A stretch of 64,000 bases of DNA from an uncultured Candidatus Nitrosopumilus sp. Its GTDB lineage: Archaea; Thermoproteota; Nitrososphaeria; Nitrososphaerales; Nitrosopumilaceae. The stretch spans positions 1 through 64,000 of the forward strand of contig CAJQSE010000026.1 of NCBI GenBank assembly GCA_905612485.1. Direction: 5' to 3'. Positions 44,008-55,212 of this stretch are shown in pieces. The notes under the pieces are model-generated. The model ran no database searches, was not told the DNA's origin, and saw nothing but the letters and a program-made list of their open reading frames with translations. Position numbers and translations under genes: made by a program. Position 1 is the stretch's first letter, and the number at the start of each line of letters is the position of its first letter.

Positions 44008-45441
44008 ATGGCTGAAGGTACTTTAACTTCTATAATTAGAAAAATGGTTTTCAAAGCAGAACCCTACTTACCCCAAGTTCCAAAACCAAAAAAGAAAATT
44101 CCATTACAGACTAGATTACTTTGGTGTGGTGTTGCATTACTTATCTACATGGTAATGGGACAAACTCCACTATTTGGAGCAACAGCTCCTGAATTTGATT
44201 TTCTAGCATTTGCTAGGGTTATTTTTGCATCCCAACAAGGTACTTTGGTTGAATTAGGAATTGGGCCGATTGTAACTTCTGGACTCTTGATGCAATTGTT
44301 GAGAGGTTCTGATATTTTGAAATTTGATTTCAAGAAACCAGAAGAAAGAGGCATTTTTCAAACCGCAACAAAAATGGTAACTTACGTTGTAATTGTAGCT
44401 GAATCTATTGTTTATGCTGTAGCAGTTTATGGTAGTGCTACATCTGAACCGTATGTTCTGTATGTGATAATAGGGCAGTTGATGGCGGCGTCGATCATAA
44501 TTATGTTCTTAGATGAATTAATCCAAAAAGGTTGGGGACTTGGTAGTGGAATCAGTTTATTCATTATGGCCGGTGTTGCTCAACAAATTCTTTGGAGTCT
44601 GCTTAGTCCGTTACCTGCGGGTGATGGTGGAATGATTGGTATTATTCCATATCTTATAGAATCAATAATTGGTAGTGGTGATTTAGGAAATGTATTATTC
44701 CGTTCAAATCAACTGCCGAGTATTTTTGGACTTTGTCTTACTGCTGGAATAATTTTGATACTTGTATTTACTCAAGGTATGAAAATTGAAATCCCAATTG
44801 TTTCTACAAAATATAGAGGATTCCAGGCTGTTTATCCTATCAAATTGATGTATGTTTCTAATATTCCAGTAATTTTAGCATCTGCATTAACTGCAAACGC
44901 TGTGTTTGTATTCCAAATGATTTGGTCAAACTTTAACCCGCGTAACAATAATTTCTTTGTGAATTTTATAGCGCAATTTGATCCTACTAGTCCGTCTACT
45001 CCAATTGGTGGACTTATTTACTATGTCACACCACCACGTGGTTTAGATGTTGCAGCCTTAGATCCAATGCGTGCAGTAGGATATGTTTTATTTATGATTG
45101 GAATTGTAGTTGTATTTGGTAAACTATGGGTTGAACTTGGTGGTTTATCGCCAAAGAGTGCAGCTCAAAACTTACTTGATGCAGATGTACAAATTCCTGG
45201 ATTTAGAAGATCAAACAAACCAGTTGAAGCATTACTAAACAAGTACATTCCATCTGTTACAATTCTTGGCTCTATGATTTTGGGTCTCTTAGCAGGAGTA
45301 TCTGATGTTCTTGGTGTATTTGGATCTGGAATTGGAGTGTTACTTATGGTGGATATTATGATTAATTATTACACACAATTAGTTAGAGAACAAGTAGAAG
45401 TTGTTATGCCGCGGTTGGGTGCCATACTTGGTAGAAAATAA
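44008..45441 (+). CDS. secY: Protein translocase subunit SecY
   Basis: Channel-forming core of the Sec translocon, 477 residues with about ten membrane helices. Family blocks are ELGIGPIVTSGLLMQLLRGS, the loop GMKIEIPIVSTKYRGFQAVYP containing cytosolic contacts, and AQNLLDADVQIPGFRRSN. Its end overlaps the start of the adenylate kinase gene by 14 bases. Partner SecE is encoded at 32801-32947. Confidence 0.96.
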   Translation: MAEGTLTSIIRKMVFKAEPYLPQVPKPKKKIPLQTRLLWCGVALLIYMVMGQTPLFGATAPEFDFLAFARVIFASQQGTLVELGIGPIVTSGLLMQLLRGSDILKFDFKKPEERGIFQTATKMVTYVVIVAESIVYAVAVYGSATSEPYVLYVIIGQLMAASIIIMFLDELIQKGWGLGSGISLFIMAGVAQQILWSLLSPLPAGDGGMIGIIPYLIESIIGSGDLGNVLFRSNQLPSIFGLCLTAGIILILVFTQGMKIEIPIVSTKYRGFQAVYPIKLMYVSNIPVILASALTANAVFVFQMIWSNFNPRNNNFFVNFIAQFDPTSPSTPIGGLIYYVTPPRGLDVAALDPMRAVGYVLFMIGIVVVFGKLWVELGGLSPKSAAQNLLDADVQIPGFRRSNKPVEALLNKYIPSVTILGSMILGLLAGVSDVLGVFGSGIGVLLMVDIMINYYTQLVREQVEVVMPRLGAILGRK

Positions 45442-46006
45442 AAAAATCCTCATGGTTGGAATCCCTGGTGTTGGGAAAAGTACCTTGTTAACAACAATAG
45501 TTGAAATCTTAAAGAATCATAAAAAAAATGTAATTGTAATTAATTATGGAAGTTTAATGTTTGATGTTGCTAAAAAAAATGGATTAAAAGAGAGAGACGA
45601 TTTAAGAAAATTATCTGTAACTGAACAACAACGTCTTCAAAAAATTGCTGCAGAAACAATTGCTACTCATAAGGAAGAAATTGTAATCATCGATACTCAT
45701 GCATTCATTAACTCCCCTGAAGGATATTATCCTGGACTACCTGAACATGTTTTAAAAATTATCAAACCTAGCAATTTTGTTTCTGTATCTGCAAAGCCTG
45801 AAGAGATTTACAATAGAAGAATGAAAGATGACACTCGAAATAGAGATAAAATAACACTAGCTAACATTAAGAAGGAGCTTGATTATCAAACTGGTATGAT
45901 TTCTGCATGCGCTGTAATTACTGGCTCCCCAGTTAGACATGTTTTTAATAGTGAGGGGAAGATTGATGAGGCAGCAGATAAAATAATCAAGGCAATAGGA
46001 CTGTAA
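45428..46006 (+). CDS. adkA: Archaeal adenylate kinase
   Basis: Converts 2 ADP to ATP and AMP, of the archaeal AdkA family. The P-loop GIPGVGKST is at 11-19 and HAFINSPEGYYPGLP near 90-104 is the AMP-site block. The TTG at 45428 gives 192 residues beginning MVENKKILMVGI, matching the family. An in-frame start further upstream at 45401 would lie deeper inside secY and add odd residues. Overlaps secY by 14 bases. Confidence 0.9.
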   Translation: MVENKKILMVGIPGVGKSTLLTTIVEILKNHKKNVIVINYGSLMFDVAKKNGLKERDDLRKLSVTEQQRLQKIAAETIATHKEEIVIIDTHAFINSPEGYYPGLPEHVLKIIKPSNFVSVSAKPEEIYNRRMKDDTRNRDKITLANIKKELDYQTGMISACAVITGSPVRHVFNSEGKIDEAADKIIKAIGL

Positions 46007-46008
46007 AC

Positions 46009-46641
46009 ATGGATTTTAACTTTATTCTACTCTTTATTGACTCGGCATTTCTCCAACTACCTGAATTTCTTGGTGGTGAAGGCAGAATGGCACTTGGCAG
46101 TGATGACCCTATGGTCAAGGGTTTGATTCTTACTATGTTTGCTGTAACTGGATTTGGTATTTTGCTTAATATTTTTAATTCTGCAGTTAGAAGAAAAATG
46201 GTTGATCAAACTAAACTAAAAAGAATTATGAAGGAAACTAAAGCATGGCAAAAAGAAAGAATGTCTGCAATGAGAGCTAAAGATCAAGCAAAATCTGCAG
46301 AACTAGGAAAAAAATCTTCGTACATGAACAAAATGTCTATGGAGATGATGCAAATGAATATGAAACCAATGATGATTACATTTGTACCTTTAATTCTAAT
46401 CTTTTATCTTGTATTGCCCGTACTATTCTCTTACACTGTAGCTATTTCTCCAATACCACTTAATGTAATTCCTGGAGATATGTTCCAACTAACTTGTACT
46501 GCAGAACAAGCTTTAGATACAACAAACATCTGTTTTGGTAAAGAAAATCATATAATGCTTTGGGCTTGGTACTTCCTTTCTTCTATTGCATTTAGTGGAA
46601 TCATTATGAGACTTACTAAAACCTCAATGGATCTAGGTTGA
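46009..46641 (+). CDS. DUF106 membrane insertase-like protein (Oxa1/EMC3 family)
   Basis: A 210-residue membrane protein of the archaeal DUF106 family, distantly related to YidC/Oxa1 and EMC3 insertases. A first membrane helix (about 38-58) is followed by a basic cytosolic coiled coil (KMVDQTKLKRIMKE to MNKMSMEMMQMN) and two further helices (MITFVPLILIFYLVLPVLFS; IMLWAWYFLSSIAFSGIIM). Location between adkA and cmk downstream of secY is conserved in archaea and supports a membrane-protein biogenesis role. Confidence 0.9.
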   Translation: MDFNFILLFIDSAFLQLPEFLGGEGRMALGSDDPMVKGLILTMFAVTGFGILLNIFNSAVRRKMVDQTKLKRIMKETKAWQKERMSAMRAKDQAKSAELGKKSSYMNKMSMEMMQMNMKPMMITFVPLILIFYLVLPVLFSYTVAISPIPLNVIPGDMFQLTCTAEQALDTTNICFGKENHIMLWAWYFLSSIAFSGIIMRLTKTSMDLG

Positions 46642-47198
46642 CAAAATCTATTGTCATATCTGGCCCTCCTGCAGTCGGAAAAACAACTGTTGCTAAAGGA
46701 TTAGCTAAAGAATTTAATTTTCAATATCTCAGCGGTGGAGATGTTTTAAAAGAAATGGCCAAAGAACAGGGATTTAATTCTGATGGTGATGATTGGTGGG
46801 ATACTCCTGAAGGAATGAAATTTTTAAATCAGCGTGAACAAAATTCTGAATTTGATAAAAATTTAGATAAAAAATTAACTGACTTGTTTAATCAAGGTGG
46901 TATGGTGATTACTAGTTATACATTACCTTGGTTAATTGAAAATGGTGTGAAAATATGGCTAGAAGGTTCTCATGAGAGTAGTACAAAGAGAATGCAATCT
47001 CGAGATAATATGAGTTCAGAAAATGCACATGAGATAACAAAAGCTCGTTTTGATAAAAATAAAGCATTATACAAAAACCTCTATGGTTTTAGTTTTGGTG
47101 AGGATAAAGACGTATTTGATGTAATCATTAATACTGATAATTTAACTGCGAATCAAGTAATAGATGTTACAACAGAAACTGTGAGAAAACTACTATGA
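46638..47198 (+). CDS. cmk: Cytidylate kinase
   Basis: Phosphorylates CMP/dCMP. The P-loop GPPAVGKTT is at 9-17 and the NMP-site LSGGDVLKEMAKE follows near 31-43, typical of the archaeal family. Start TTG at 46638 overlapping DUF106 by 4 bases; overlaps cbf5 by 4 bases. Confidence 0.92.
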   Translation: MTKSIVISGPPAVGKTTVAKGLAKEFNFQYLSGGDVLKEMAKEQGFNSDGDDWWDTPEGMKFLNQREQNSEFDKNLDKKLTDLFNQGGMVITSYTLPWLIENGVKIWLEGSHESSTKRMQSRDNMSSENAHEITKARFDKNKALYKNLYGFSFGEDKDVFDVIINTDNLTANQVIDVTTETVRKLL

Positions 47199-48196
47199 CT
47201 CTAAAACAACTTGAGAATCTAATTGAAATTGATCAGGATATTACTGATGATGCTTATGGAACATATTATGATAAACGAACTATTGAACAATTATTGAACA
47301 ATGGACTTATTATTTTAGATAAACCTCCAGGACCTACAAGTCATGAAACTGTAGCATGGACAAAACGAATTTTGAAACTTGAAAAGATTGGCCACAGTGG
47401 AACTTTGGATCCTCAAGTTTCAGGAGTTCTACCATTAGGATTAGGTGAAGCAACAAAAGCTCTAGGCGTTTTACTATATGGTCCTAAAGAATATTATGCA
47501 TTAGGTAGACTGCATTCATTACCATCTAAGGAAAAATTGGCTGAAATAATTGAAATGTTTACTGGTGAAATTTTTCAAAAACCACCTCAACGTTCTGCTG
47601 TTGTTAGACAAACTAGAACTAGAACTATCTATGAATTAGAAGTAATTGAACAAAAAGAAAGATTACTCCTAACTAGGATTTTATGTGAAGCCGGAACTTA
47701 TATTCGAAAATTATACTATGATATTGGTGAAGTTTTAGGTCCTGGTGGAACAATGGTTGAACTTCGAAGAAGTAGGGTGGATCAATTTCATGAAAAAGAT
47801 GGCTTAGTAACTTTGCATGAATTAGCTAATGCATTTGCCATCTGGGAAGAAAAAAAAGATGATAGCAAATTAATGGGAATGATAAAACCAGTTGAATTTG
47901 CTCTAAGTGAATTAAAGTCTGTAGTAATTCGTGATTCAGCAGTTGATGCAATGTGCCATGGGGCTCAACTTGCAATTCCTGGTGTTTTACAAATATCTTC
48001 ATATTTGAAAGCAGGTGATATTGTTGGAATTTATACGCAAAAAGGTGAAGCTGTTGCATTAGCTGAATCCACAATGGATGAGGAAGAGATTCGTGATGCT
48101 ACAAAGGGATATGCATTTGTCACAAAGAGAATAATCATGGCTCCAAATACATATCCAAAAAAATGGCGAACAAAACCTATTGCTCCAAAGGATTAA
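47195..48196 (+). CDS. cbf5: Pseudouridine synthase Cbf5/TruB
   Basis: Catalytic subunit of the archaeal H/ACA ribonucleoprotein, which makes pseudouridine in rRNA and can act alone on tRNA U55. Catalytic Asp lies in HSGTLDPQVSGVLPLG near 67-82, after the KPPGPTSHE motif. The C-terminal PUA domain runs from about 250 (VVIRDSAVDAMCHGAQLAIPGV...). The 333 residues are normal for archaea. Last gene of the spc-type operon. Confidence 0.95.
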   Translation: MTLKQLENLIEIDQDITDDAYGTYYDKRTIEQLLNNGLIILDKPPGPTSHETVAWTKRILKLEKIGHSGTLDPQVSGVLPLGLGEATKALGVLLYGPKEYYALGRLHSLPSKEKLAEIIEMFTGEIFQKPPQRSAVVRQTRTRTIYELEVIEQKERLLLTRILCEAGTYIRKLYYDIGEVLGPGGTMVELRRSRVDQFHEKDGLVTLHELANAFAIWEEKKDDSKLMGMIKPVEFALSELKSVVIRDSAVDAMCHGAQLAIPGVLQISSYLKAGDIVGIYTQKGEAVALAESTMDEEEIRDATKGYAFVTKRIIMAPNTYPKKWRTKPIAPKD

Positions 48197-48222
48197 AACA
48201 TCCTAGATCTATTTTCTAAGAA

Positions 48223-48669
48223 TTGTTAGCAAAAAGTCTCACTATTTTTATCACTGTTGGTATAATTGCTGGATTTGGAATTGGTATTTACACAATTGAT
48301 TATAAAACTAATAACCAATTAGTTTTTGTTGATGGTTCTTCTATTTCTATAGTTACTGAAAAATTTGATTTTAAACAAGATGAGTTGATAGAAATTAAAA
48401 TTATCAATTCTGGAACTAACTCATTAACTTTTTTGAATTCATCATGTGATTTGAAAATTACTGGTTTGTTTGGAATTCTAATTTATTCTCCTGTCTACCC
48501 TCCCGTATCTTTTACTCTTGATCCTATGGGTGAAGTTATTCTTTCATGGGATCAAATTAAAAATAATGGTGAATTTGTATCTGATGGTGTTTACAAAATA
48601 TTTGTACACGGAATTGATTCAGATGGAAATACTGTTGAAAAATCAGCTACCGTAAGCATTTGGAAATAA
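48223..48669 (+). CDS. Secreted or anchored Ig-like hypothetical protein
   Basis: A 148-residue protein with an N-terminal membrane segment (about 3-24) and an extracellular beta-sandwich-like body: IVTEKFDFKQDELIEIKIINSG, TFLNSSCDLKI, SWDQIKNNGEFVSDGVYKIFV. The pattern resembles intracellular-proteinase-inhibitor-like (BsuPI) or Ig-like surface domains. Start TTG at 48223. Function unknown. Confidence 0.6.
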   Translation: MLAKSLTIFITVGIIAGFGIGIYTIDYKTNNQLVFVDGSSISIVTEKFDFKQDELIEIKIINSGTNSLTFLNSSCDLKITGLFGILIYSPVYPPVSFTLDPMGEVILSWDQIKNNGEFVSDGVYKIFVHGIDSDGNTVEKSATVSIWK

Positions 48670-48703
48670 TTTTCCTTCTAGATAATAACACAATTTATAA
48701 TCA

Positions 48704-48713
48704 CATTTTATGA
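48704..48713 (+). promoter_or_regulatory. Probable TATA box for tRNA-Ser
   Basis: CATTTTATGA, centred about 28 bases before the tRNA. A second element TTTATAAT at 48694-48701 is also possible. Confidence 0.4.
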
Positions 48714-48736
48714 AATAGAATTGTCGCAAGACTTCT

Positions 48737-48838
48737 GCCGAGGTCGCCTAGCCTGGTAGGGCGCGCGCCTGGAAATTGTTAAACCATAAAGCGCGTTCTC
48801 GCAAGGGAACGGGAGTTCAAATCTCCCTCTCGGCGCCA
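48737..48838 (+). tRNA. tRNA-Ser (GGA) with 15-base intron and encoded CCA
   Basis: Acceptor GCCGAGG pairs with TCTCGGC (one G-U), discriminator G at 48835 and CCA at 48836-48838. The long variable arm TTCTC-GCAA-GGGAA is diagnostic of a class II tRNA. Anticodon stem CGCGC/GCGCG encloses a 22-base loop; removing 48775-48789 leaves CTGGAAA with anticodon GGA. The splice sites sit in two AA|A three-base bulges separated by the TGG/CCA helix, a clear bulge-helix-bulge. T-arm GGGAG-TTCAAAT-CTCCC. Confidence 0.92.
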
Positions 48839-48840
48839 TT

Positions 48841-50151
48841 TTATTTTTCTAATTTTTCAATAATATCATTAAATTTCCAAGGTCCACATTGTGCCTCCAT
48901 GTCTTCATTTTCAAATAAGCCCTTTTTATGTAATTGATTTATTACATATGCTGAAAACGGCAATACTCCTGTTGCCCCTGGTGAATTATAATTTAAAATA
49001 TGAAATGATGTGTCCTCTTCAAGTAAAATCACATCTGGAACAAACTTTCCATTTTCATTAATTACTGATGATCTAATTCCTGCAGTTCCTTTTTCTGTAA
49101 TTTCTTTTGGATTAATTTTTGGTAAGAATTTCTTTACTCTTTCAATCATTACTGATTTTGACATTGATGATTGTATTTCACTAAAAACCAGTTCTTGAAA
49201 TTGTTTGTCAAATATTGCTTTTCTTGCACCTGAACCAAGCATTTCAAATACTTTTGGTATGAACTTTTTGATATTTTCTGTAGTATCATATCCATATGGA
49301 CTAAAGACTGGAACTGCATTTGGTCCAATTTCACAACTTCCATCAACTCGAATTATCCAATGAGGATCTAAAAATGGATAGTCTGGGAATTCTGGAACCG
49401 AATAGACGCTGGTTTTAGTTAAATTATGATATTTTTTTGGAGTTCTCCAATATTCTCCTCTAAAATGTACGTCTGTAAGGTTTTTTGCAATTTTGATATC
49501 ATGTGCAATATCAATTGCCTTACCTCCTGCGGCATTAATCAAAAAATTTGTAAAAATTTTATGATCTTCATTAATTGTTATTTCCCATTTATCGTTGATT
49601 TTTTTTATTCGAGTTATTTTTTTATCAAAAAGAAAATTAATTCCATTTTCTTTACTATCTTTCATGATTGAATTTGTTAGTATGGAATAGTCTGTTGAAC
49701 CATCTCTATGTGCATAAAGAGCTGCCTCGCATTTTATTTCTGGTTCAATTTTCTTAAGTTCTGCTTTATCTATTAGTTCAATATCCTTTTCTTCAAGTCC
49801 ATTTTGTTTTCCCCATTTTAGATATTTTTCAAGAACTTTGATTCCTTTTTCATCTAGTGCAACTTCTATTACCCCATCTTCTTTGAATGGTAAATTTTGT
49901 AATTTAGAATATTCTTTCCACATTTCATAACCATGAAATGCAGCATTTGCAAATAGTTTTTTCTTTTCCGGATTGTATAGGTATGGTGCATGAACTTTTC
50001 CAGTATTTCTACCACTAGTATGATGTGCAACACTATGCTCCTGTTCAATCACTGCAATTTTTTTTGATTTATTTAGAAATGATAAAAAATATGAAAGCGA
50101 GGTACCTAAAATCCCTCCACCAATTATAATTAAATCAAAATCATCTTTCAA
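48841..50151 (-). CDS. FAD-dependent oxidoreductase, L-2-hydroxyglutarate oxidase-like
   Basis: A 436-residue flavoprotein of the DadA/LhgO group. The FAD site GGGILGTSLSYFL is at residues 11-23 and HHTSGRNTGKVHAPYLYNP near 43-61 matches LhgO-type enzymes that oxidise L-2-hydroxyglutarate (or a related 2-hydroxy acid) to the keto acid. Near the end, SPGATGVLPFSAYV contacts FAD. The substrate is inferred only. It starts divergent from the protein at 50234 and ends next to the tRNA. Confidence 0.8.
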   Translation of the reverse strand: MKDDFDLIIIGGGILGTSLSYFLSFLNKSKKIAVIEQEHSVAHHTSGRNTGKVHAPYLYNPEKKKLFANAAFHGYEMWKEYSKLQNLPFKEDGVIEVALDEKGIKVLEKYLKWGKQNGLEEKDIELIDKAELKKIEPEIKCEAALYAHRDGSTDYSILTNSIMKDSKENGINFLFDKKITRIKKINDKWEITINEDHKIFTNFLINAAGGKAIDIAHDIKIAKNLTDVHFRGEYWRTPKKYHNLTKTSVYSVPEFPDYPFLDPHWIIRVDGSCEIGPNAVPVFSPYGYDTTENIKKFIPKVFEMLGSGARKAIFDKQFQELVFSEIQSSMSKSVMIERVKKFLPKINPKEITEKGTAGIRSSVINENGKFVPDVILLEEDTSFHILNYNSPGATGVLPFSAYVINQLHKKGLFENEDMEAQCGPWKFNDIIEKLEK

Positions 50152-50233
50152 TTAATTTTAGTTTGTGTTAGTTGATATTAAATTGAATCTATGACGCTTA
50201 AGATTAATATCTGATATAATTTTCAGTTTAATT

Positions 50234-50509
50234 ATGATGCCAGATAAATGCTCAGTTACAGAGGAAGGAAAACAATGTGTCAATCCCCCTGAATTCATTG
50301 TATCTATTGTTGATGGAAAAGATGAATACATGTTTGGTTTAACCTGTCAAAAACACAAATCTGTTGTAACTGGTAAACTTGGACTTTTACAAAATGAGGG
50401 AAAAATACACAGTGGAAAAATTAGTTTTACTCCAGTAAAATCAATAGGAACTGACTGTGTTCATGGTGATGTTGATGATTTTGTTCAAATTGATATGAAT
50501 AAACTCTAA
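50234..50509 (+). CDS. Small Cys/His-rich hypothetical protein
   Basis: A 91-residue protein with C6, C15, C38 and H41 in a CxVT...C...LTCQKH pattern, plus a later CVHGD. Such spacing suggests one zinc site. No membrane segment. Followed 43 bases later by another small gene. No known function. Confidence 0.6.
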   Translation: MMPDKCSVTEEGKQCVNPPEFIVSIVDGKDEYMFGLTCQKHKSVVTGKLGLLQNEGKIHSGKISFTPVKSIGTDCVHGDVDDFVQIDMNKL

Positions 50510-50552
50510 TCAATATGAAAAATTATAATAATTTACTTTTCTTAAAATAATT

Positions 50553-50927
50553 ATGCTTTTTGAACTATTATCTGATATAATTAAAGTTGATGATGTTTTA
50601 CTAATTACAAAAAATATTGGTGCAACCTGTGAAATTCGTAGTAATTCTCTTGCTATACGTCAAAAAGAAAAATGGATTACAATTGGAGATAACGATGGGC
50701 CTGCACATATGCACATCAATTCTGAGATGATACAATTTGCAGAATTTATCCAAGAACAAAGACCTGATAAAATTAGTTTTAGCATAAGATTTTTTGATGA
50801 AAATAATGAGCGTATTGTGGCTGCATTTTTCACAAAAATGTATGATGAATCAAAAAATTTGATTTCTGAAAGAAAAGATTTCTATGATTCATTACATGAA
50901 AAATATTCTTCAAAAATTAAATTTTAA
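50553..50927 (+). CDS. Hypothetical protein with PAHMH motif
   Basis: A 124-residue soluble protein. GPAHMHINSEMIQFAEFI and RPDKISFSIRFFDENNERIVAAFFTKMYD suggest an alpha/beta fold with a histidine pair that could bind metal or haem, reminiscent of ChuX/HutX-like proteins, but this is a weak impression. Lies on the same strand as the previous small gene. Confidence 0.6.
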   Translation: MLFELLSDIIKVDDVLLITKNIGATCEIRSNSLAIRQKEKWITIGDNDGPAHMHINSEMIQFAEFIQEQRPDKISFSIRFFDENNERIVAAFFTKMYDESKNLISERKDFYDSLHEKYSSKIKF

Positions 50928-50934
50928 AAAAAAT

Positions 50935-50953
50935 CTTGTCTGAAAAAGACAAG
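50935..50953 (+). terminator. Perfect 7-pair hairpin after the PAHMH gene
   Basis: CTTGTCT and AGACAAG flank a GAAAA loop, 8 bases after the stop codon. No T run follows on the plus strand, so the role may be 3'-end stability rather than termination. Confidence 0.35.
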
Positions 50954-50963
50954 CAAAAAAGTA

Positions 50964-51053
50964 TCAGTTTTCTGATTCTTTTTTCTTTTTCTCTTTTTCA
51001 GTTTGTATTTTTGCTAATTCTAATTCTTCGTTAGTATGTTTGAATTTTTTCAA
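50964..51053 (-). CDS. Very small charged protein (29 residues)
   Basis: TTG start at 51053 and stop at 50964 give a lysine/glutamate-rich peptide, MKKFKHTNEELELAK then a run of charged residues ending ESEN. A minus-strand TATA (TTTTATAT, about 51082 to 51074) lies about 25 bases upstream, in leaderless spacing. Only composition and promoter support it. Confidence 0.35.
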   Translation of the reverse strand: MKKFKHTNEELELAKIQTEKEKKKKESEN

Positions 51054-51122
51054 CTTAATTCTATATCATAATTTCAATATAAAAACTCAACATTTTATTG
51101 GGTTAACACTTACTCGTAATGA

Positions 51123-52091
51123 TTAATATCCTATTGAATAAATTGGTTTTTTACCATTCATTCCTAAAATTAAATTCTTGGTAGTAATTTCTGCCATTTT
51201 GATTCTAGTTTCTTTTGTAGAACTTCCTACATGTGGTGCTAATACAATATTTTCTAATTTAAGAAATGAGTGGTTTTTTTTAATTGGTTCTGTTTCAAAT
51301 ACATCTAATCCTGCACCTCCAATTATTTTTAGTTTTAATGCTACTACAAGATCTTTTTCATTTACAATCTTACCTCGTGATGTATTGATCAAAAATGCTG
51401 TTTTTTTCATTTTTTTAAAAATTTTCATATCAAACATTTGATTGGTTTCTTTTGTATGTGGAACATGAATCGAAATAATGTCACTTTGAGTAATTAATTT
51501 GTCAAATGTAGTATATTTCACTCCTAATTTTTTTTCCTCTATTTTAGAAATTTGTTTTCTATTGTGGTATATTATTTTCATATCAAATGCTTTTGCTCTT
51601 TTTGCAAGTGTTTTTCCAATTCTACCTAAACCAATTATGCCTAAAGTTTTACCTTGAAGGTCTAATCCCACATAATCATATGCTCCATAGATTTGTCTCC
51701 ATTTTCCTTTTCTAATTATTCTGTCACCTTCTGAAATTCTTCTTAACGAATCAATCAATAATGCAAATGCCATGTCTGCAGTTGCATCTGTTAAAACTTC
51801 TGGAGTATATCCAACTCTAATTTTCTTATCTTTTGCAAATTTTGTATCGATATGATCATACCCGACACTAAATGTACTAATTACTTTGAGATTTTTTGCT
51901 GATTGAATTATTTCTTTATTAATTTGATCATATGGAAAACAGATTAAACCATCTACTTGTTTAATTTTAGATTTCAATGTACTTTGAGGTATGGGTATTT
52001 TTCCTGTATGGATTTCAACTTGAAATTTCTTTTTTAATTCTTTTAATGCAAAATCATGTAATGTTCTTGTAAGAAATATTTTTTCTTTCAT
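51123..52091 (-). CDS. D-2-hydroxyacid dehydrogenase
   Basis: NAD(P)-dependent reductase of the glyoxylate/hydroxypyruvate/phosphoglycerate dehydrogenase group, 322 residues. GLGRIGKTLAKRAKAFDMKIIYHNR near 154-178 is the nucleotide site; N-R at the end of beta-2 in place of an acid favours NADPH. Catalytic Arg lies in NTSRGKIV, Glu in DVFETEP and His in APHVGSST. The exact substrate is not determined. Start is divergent from the small zinc-ribbon gene. Confidence 0.9.
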   Translation of the reverse strand: MKEKIFLTRTLHDFALKELKKKFQVEIHTGKIPIPQSTLKSKIKQVDGLICFPYDQINKEIIQSAKNLKVISTFSVGYDHIDTKFAKDKKIRVGYTPEVLTDATADMAFALLIDSLRRISEGDRIIRKGKWRQIYGAYDYVGLDLQGKTLGIIGLGRIGKTLAKRAKAFDMKIIYHNRKQISKIEEKKLGVKYTTFDKLITQSDIISIHVPHTKETNQMFDMKIFKKMKKTAFLINTSRGKIVNEKDLVVALKLKIIGGAGLDVFETEPIKKNHSFLKLENIVLAPHVGSSTKETRIKMAEITTKNLILGMNGKKPIYSIGY

Positions 52092-52114
52092 CAGTCTTCA
52101 GATTTATCTCAAAC

Positions 52115-52124
52115 CATTTATACG
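52115..52124 (+). promoter_or_regulatory. TATA box of the small zinc-ribbon gene
   Basis: CATTTATACG, centred 25 bases before the ATG at 52144. Confidence 0.5.
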
Positions 52125-52143
52125 ATTTCTTTGTATCTTCATT

Positions 52144-52290
52144 ATGTCTTCTAAGATTGAAGAGGAAGAAGAATTTGCTATTTGTGTGGATTGTGGCAAT
52201 TCTATTGAAAAATGTATATGTGTATGTCCTTATTGTGGTGAACGTGATAAATGTGAATGTGCATTATTTGATGCGGCTACAGGTGGATAA
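52144..52290 (+). CDS. Small eight-cysteine zinc-ribbon protein
   Basis: A 48-residue acidic protein with eight cysteines in pairs: CVDC, CIC-x-C, then CPYCG and CEC. The MSSKIEEEEEFAICVDCG opening is acidic. It probably binds one or two zinc ions or an Fe-S cluster. It lies 53 bases before the 2-oxoacid:ferredoxin oxidoreductase genes on the same strand. TATA spacing supports the ATG. No known family name. Confidence 0.7.
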   Translation: MSSKIEEEEEFAICVDCGNSIEKCICVCPYCGERDKCECALFDAATGG

Positions 52291-52343
52291 TTGAATAATT
52301 ATTTACCATATGGTTATTATTTGAAAAAAGGATGTGAATTATT

Positions 52344-55203
<2,860 letters not shown>

Positions 55204-55212
55204 TTTTATTTT

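Noticed and set aside
45401..45427. Upstream start for adenylate kinase inside secY
   Set aside because: It adds nine residues unlike the family N-terminus; TTG 45428 gives the expected protein.
49426..49671. A hydrophobic 81-residue plus-strand protein
   Set aside because: It is antisense to the LhgO-like flavoprotein; Phe/Ile-rich reading is typical of the reverse strand of A-rich genes.
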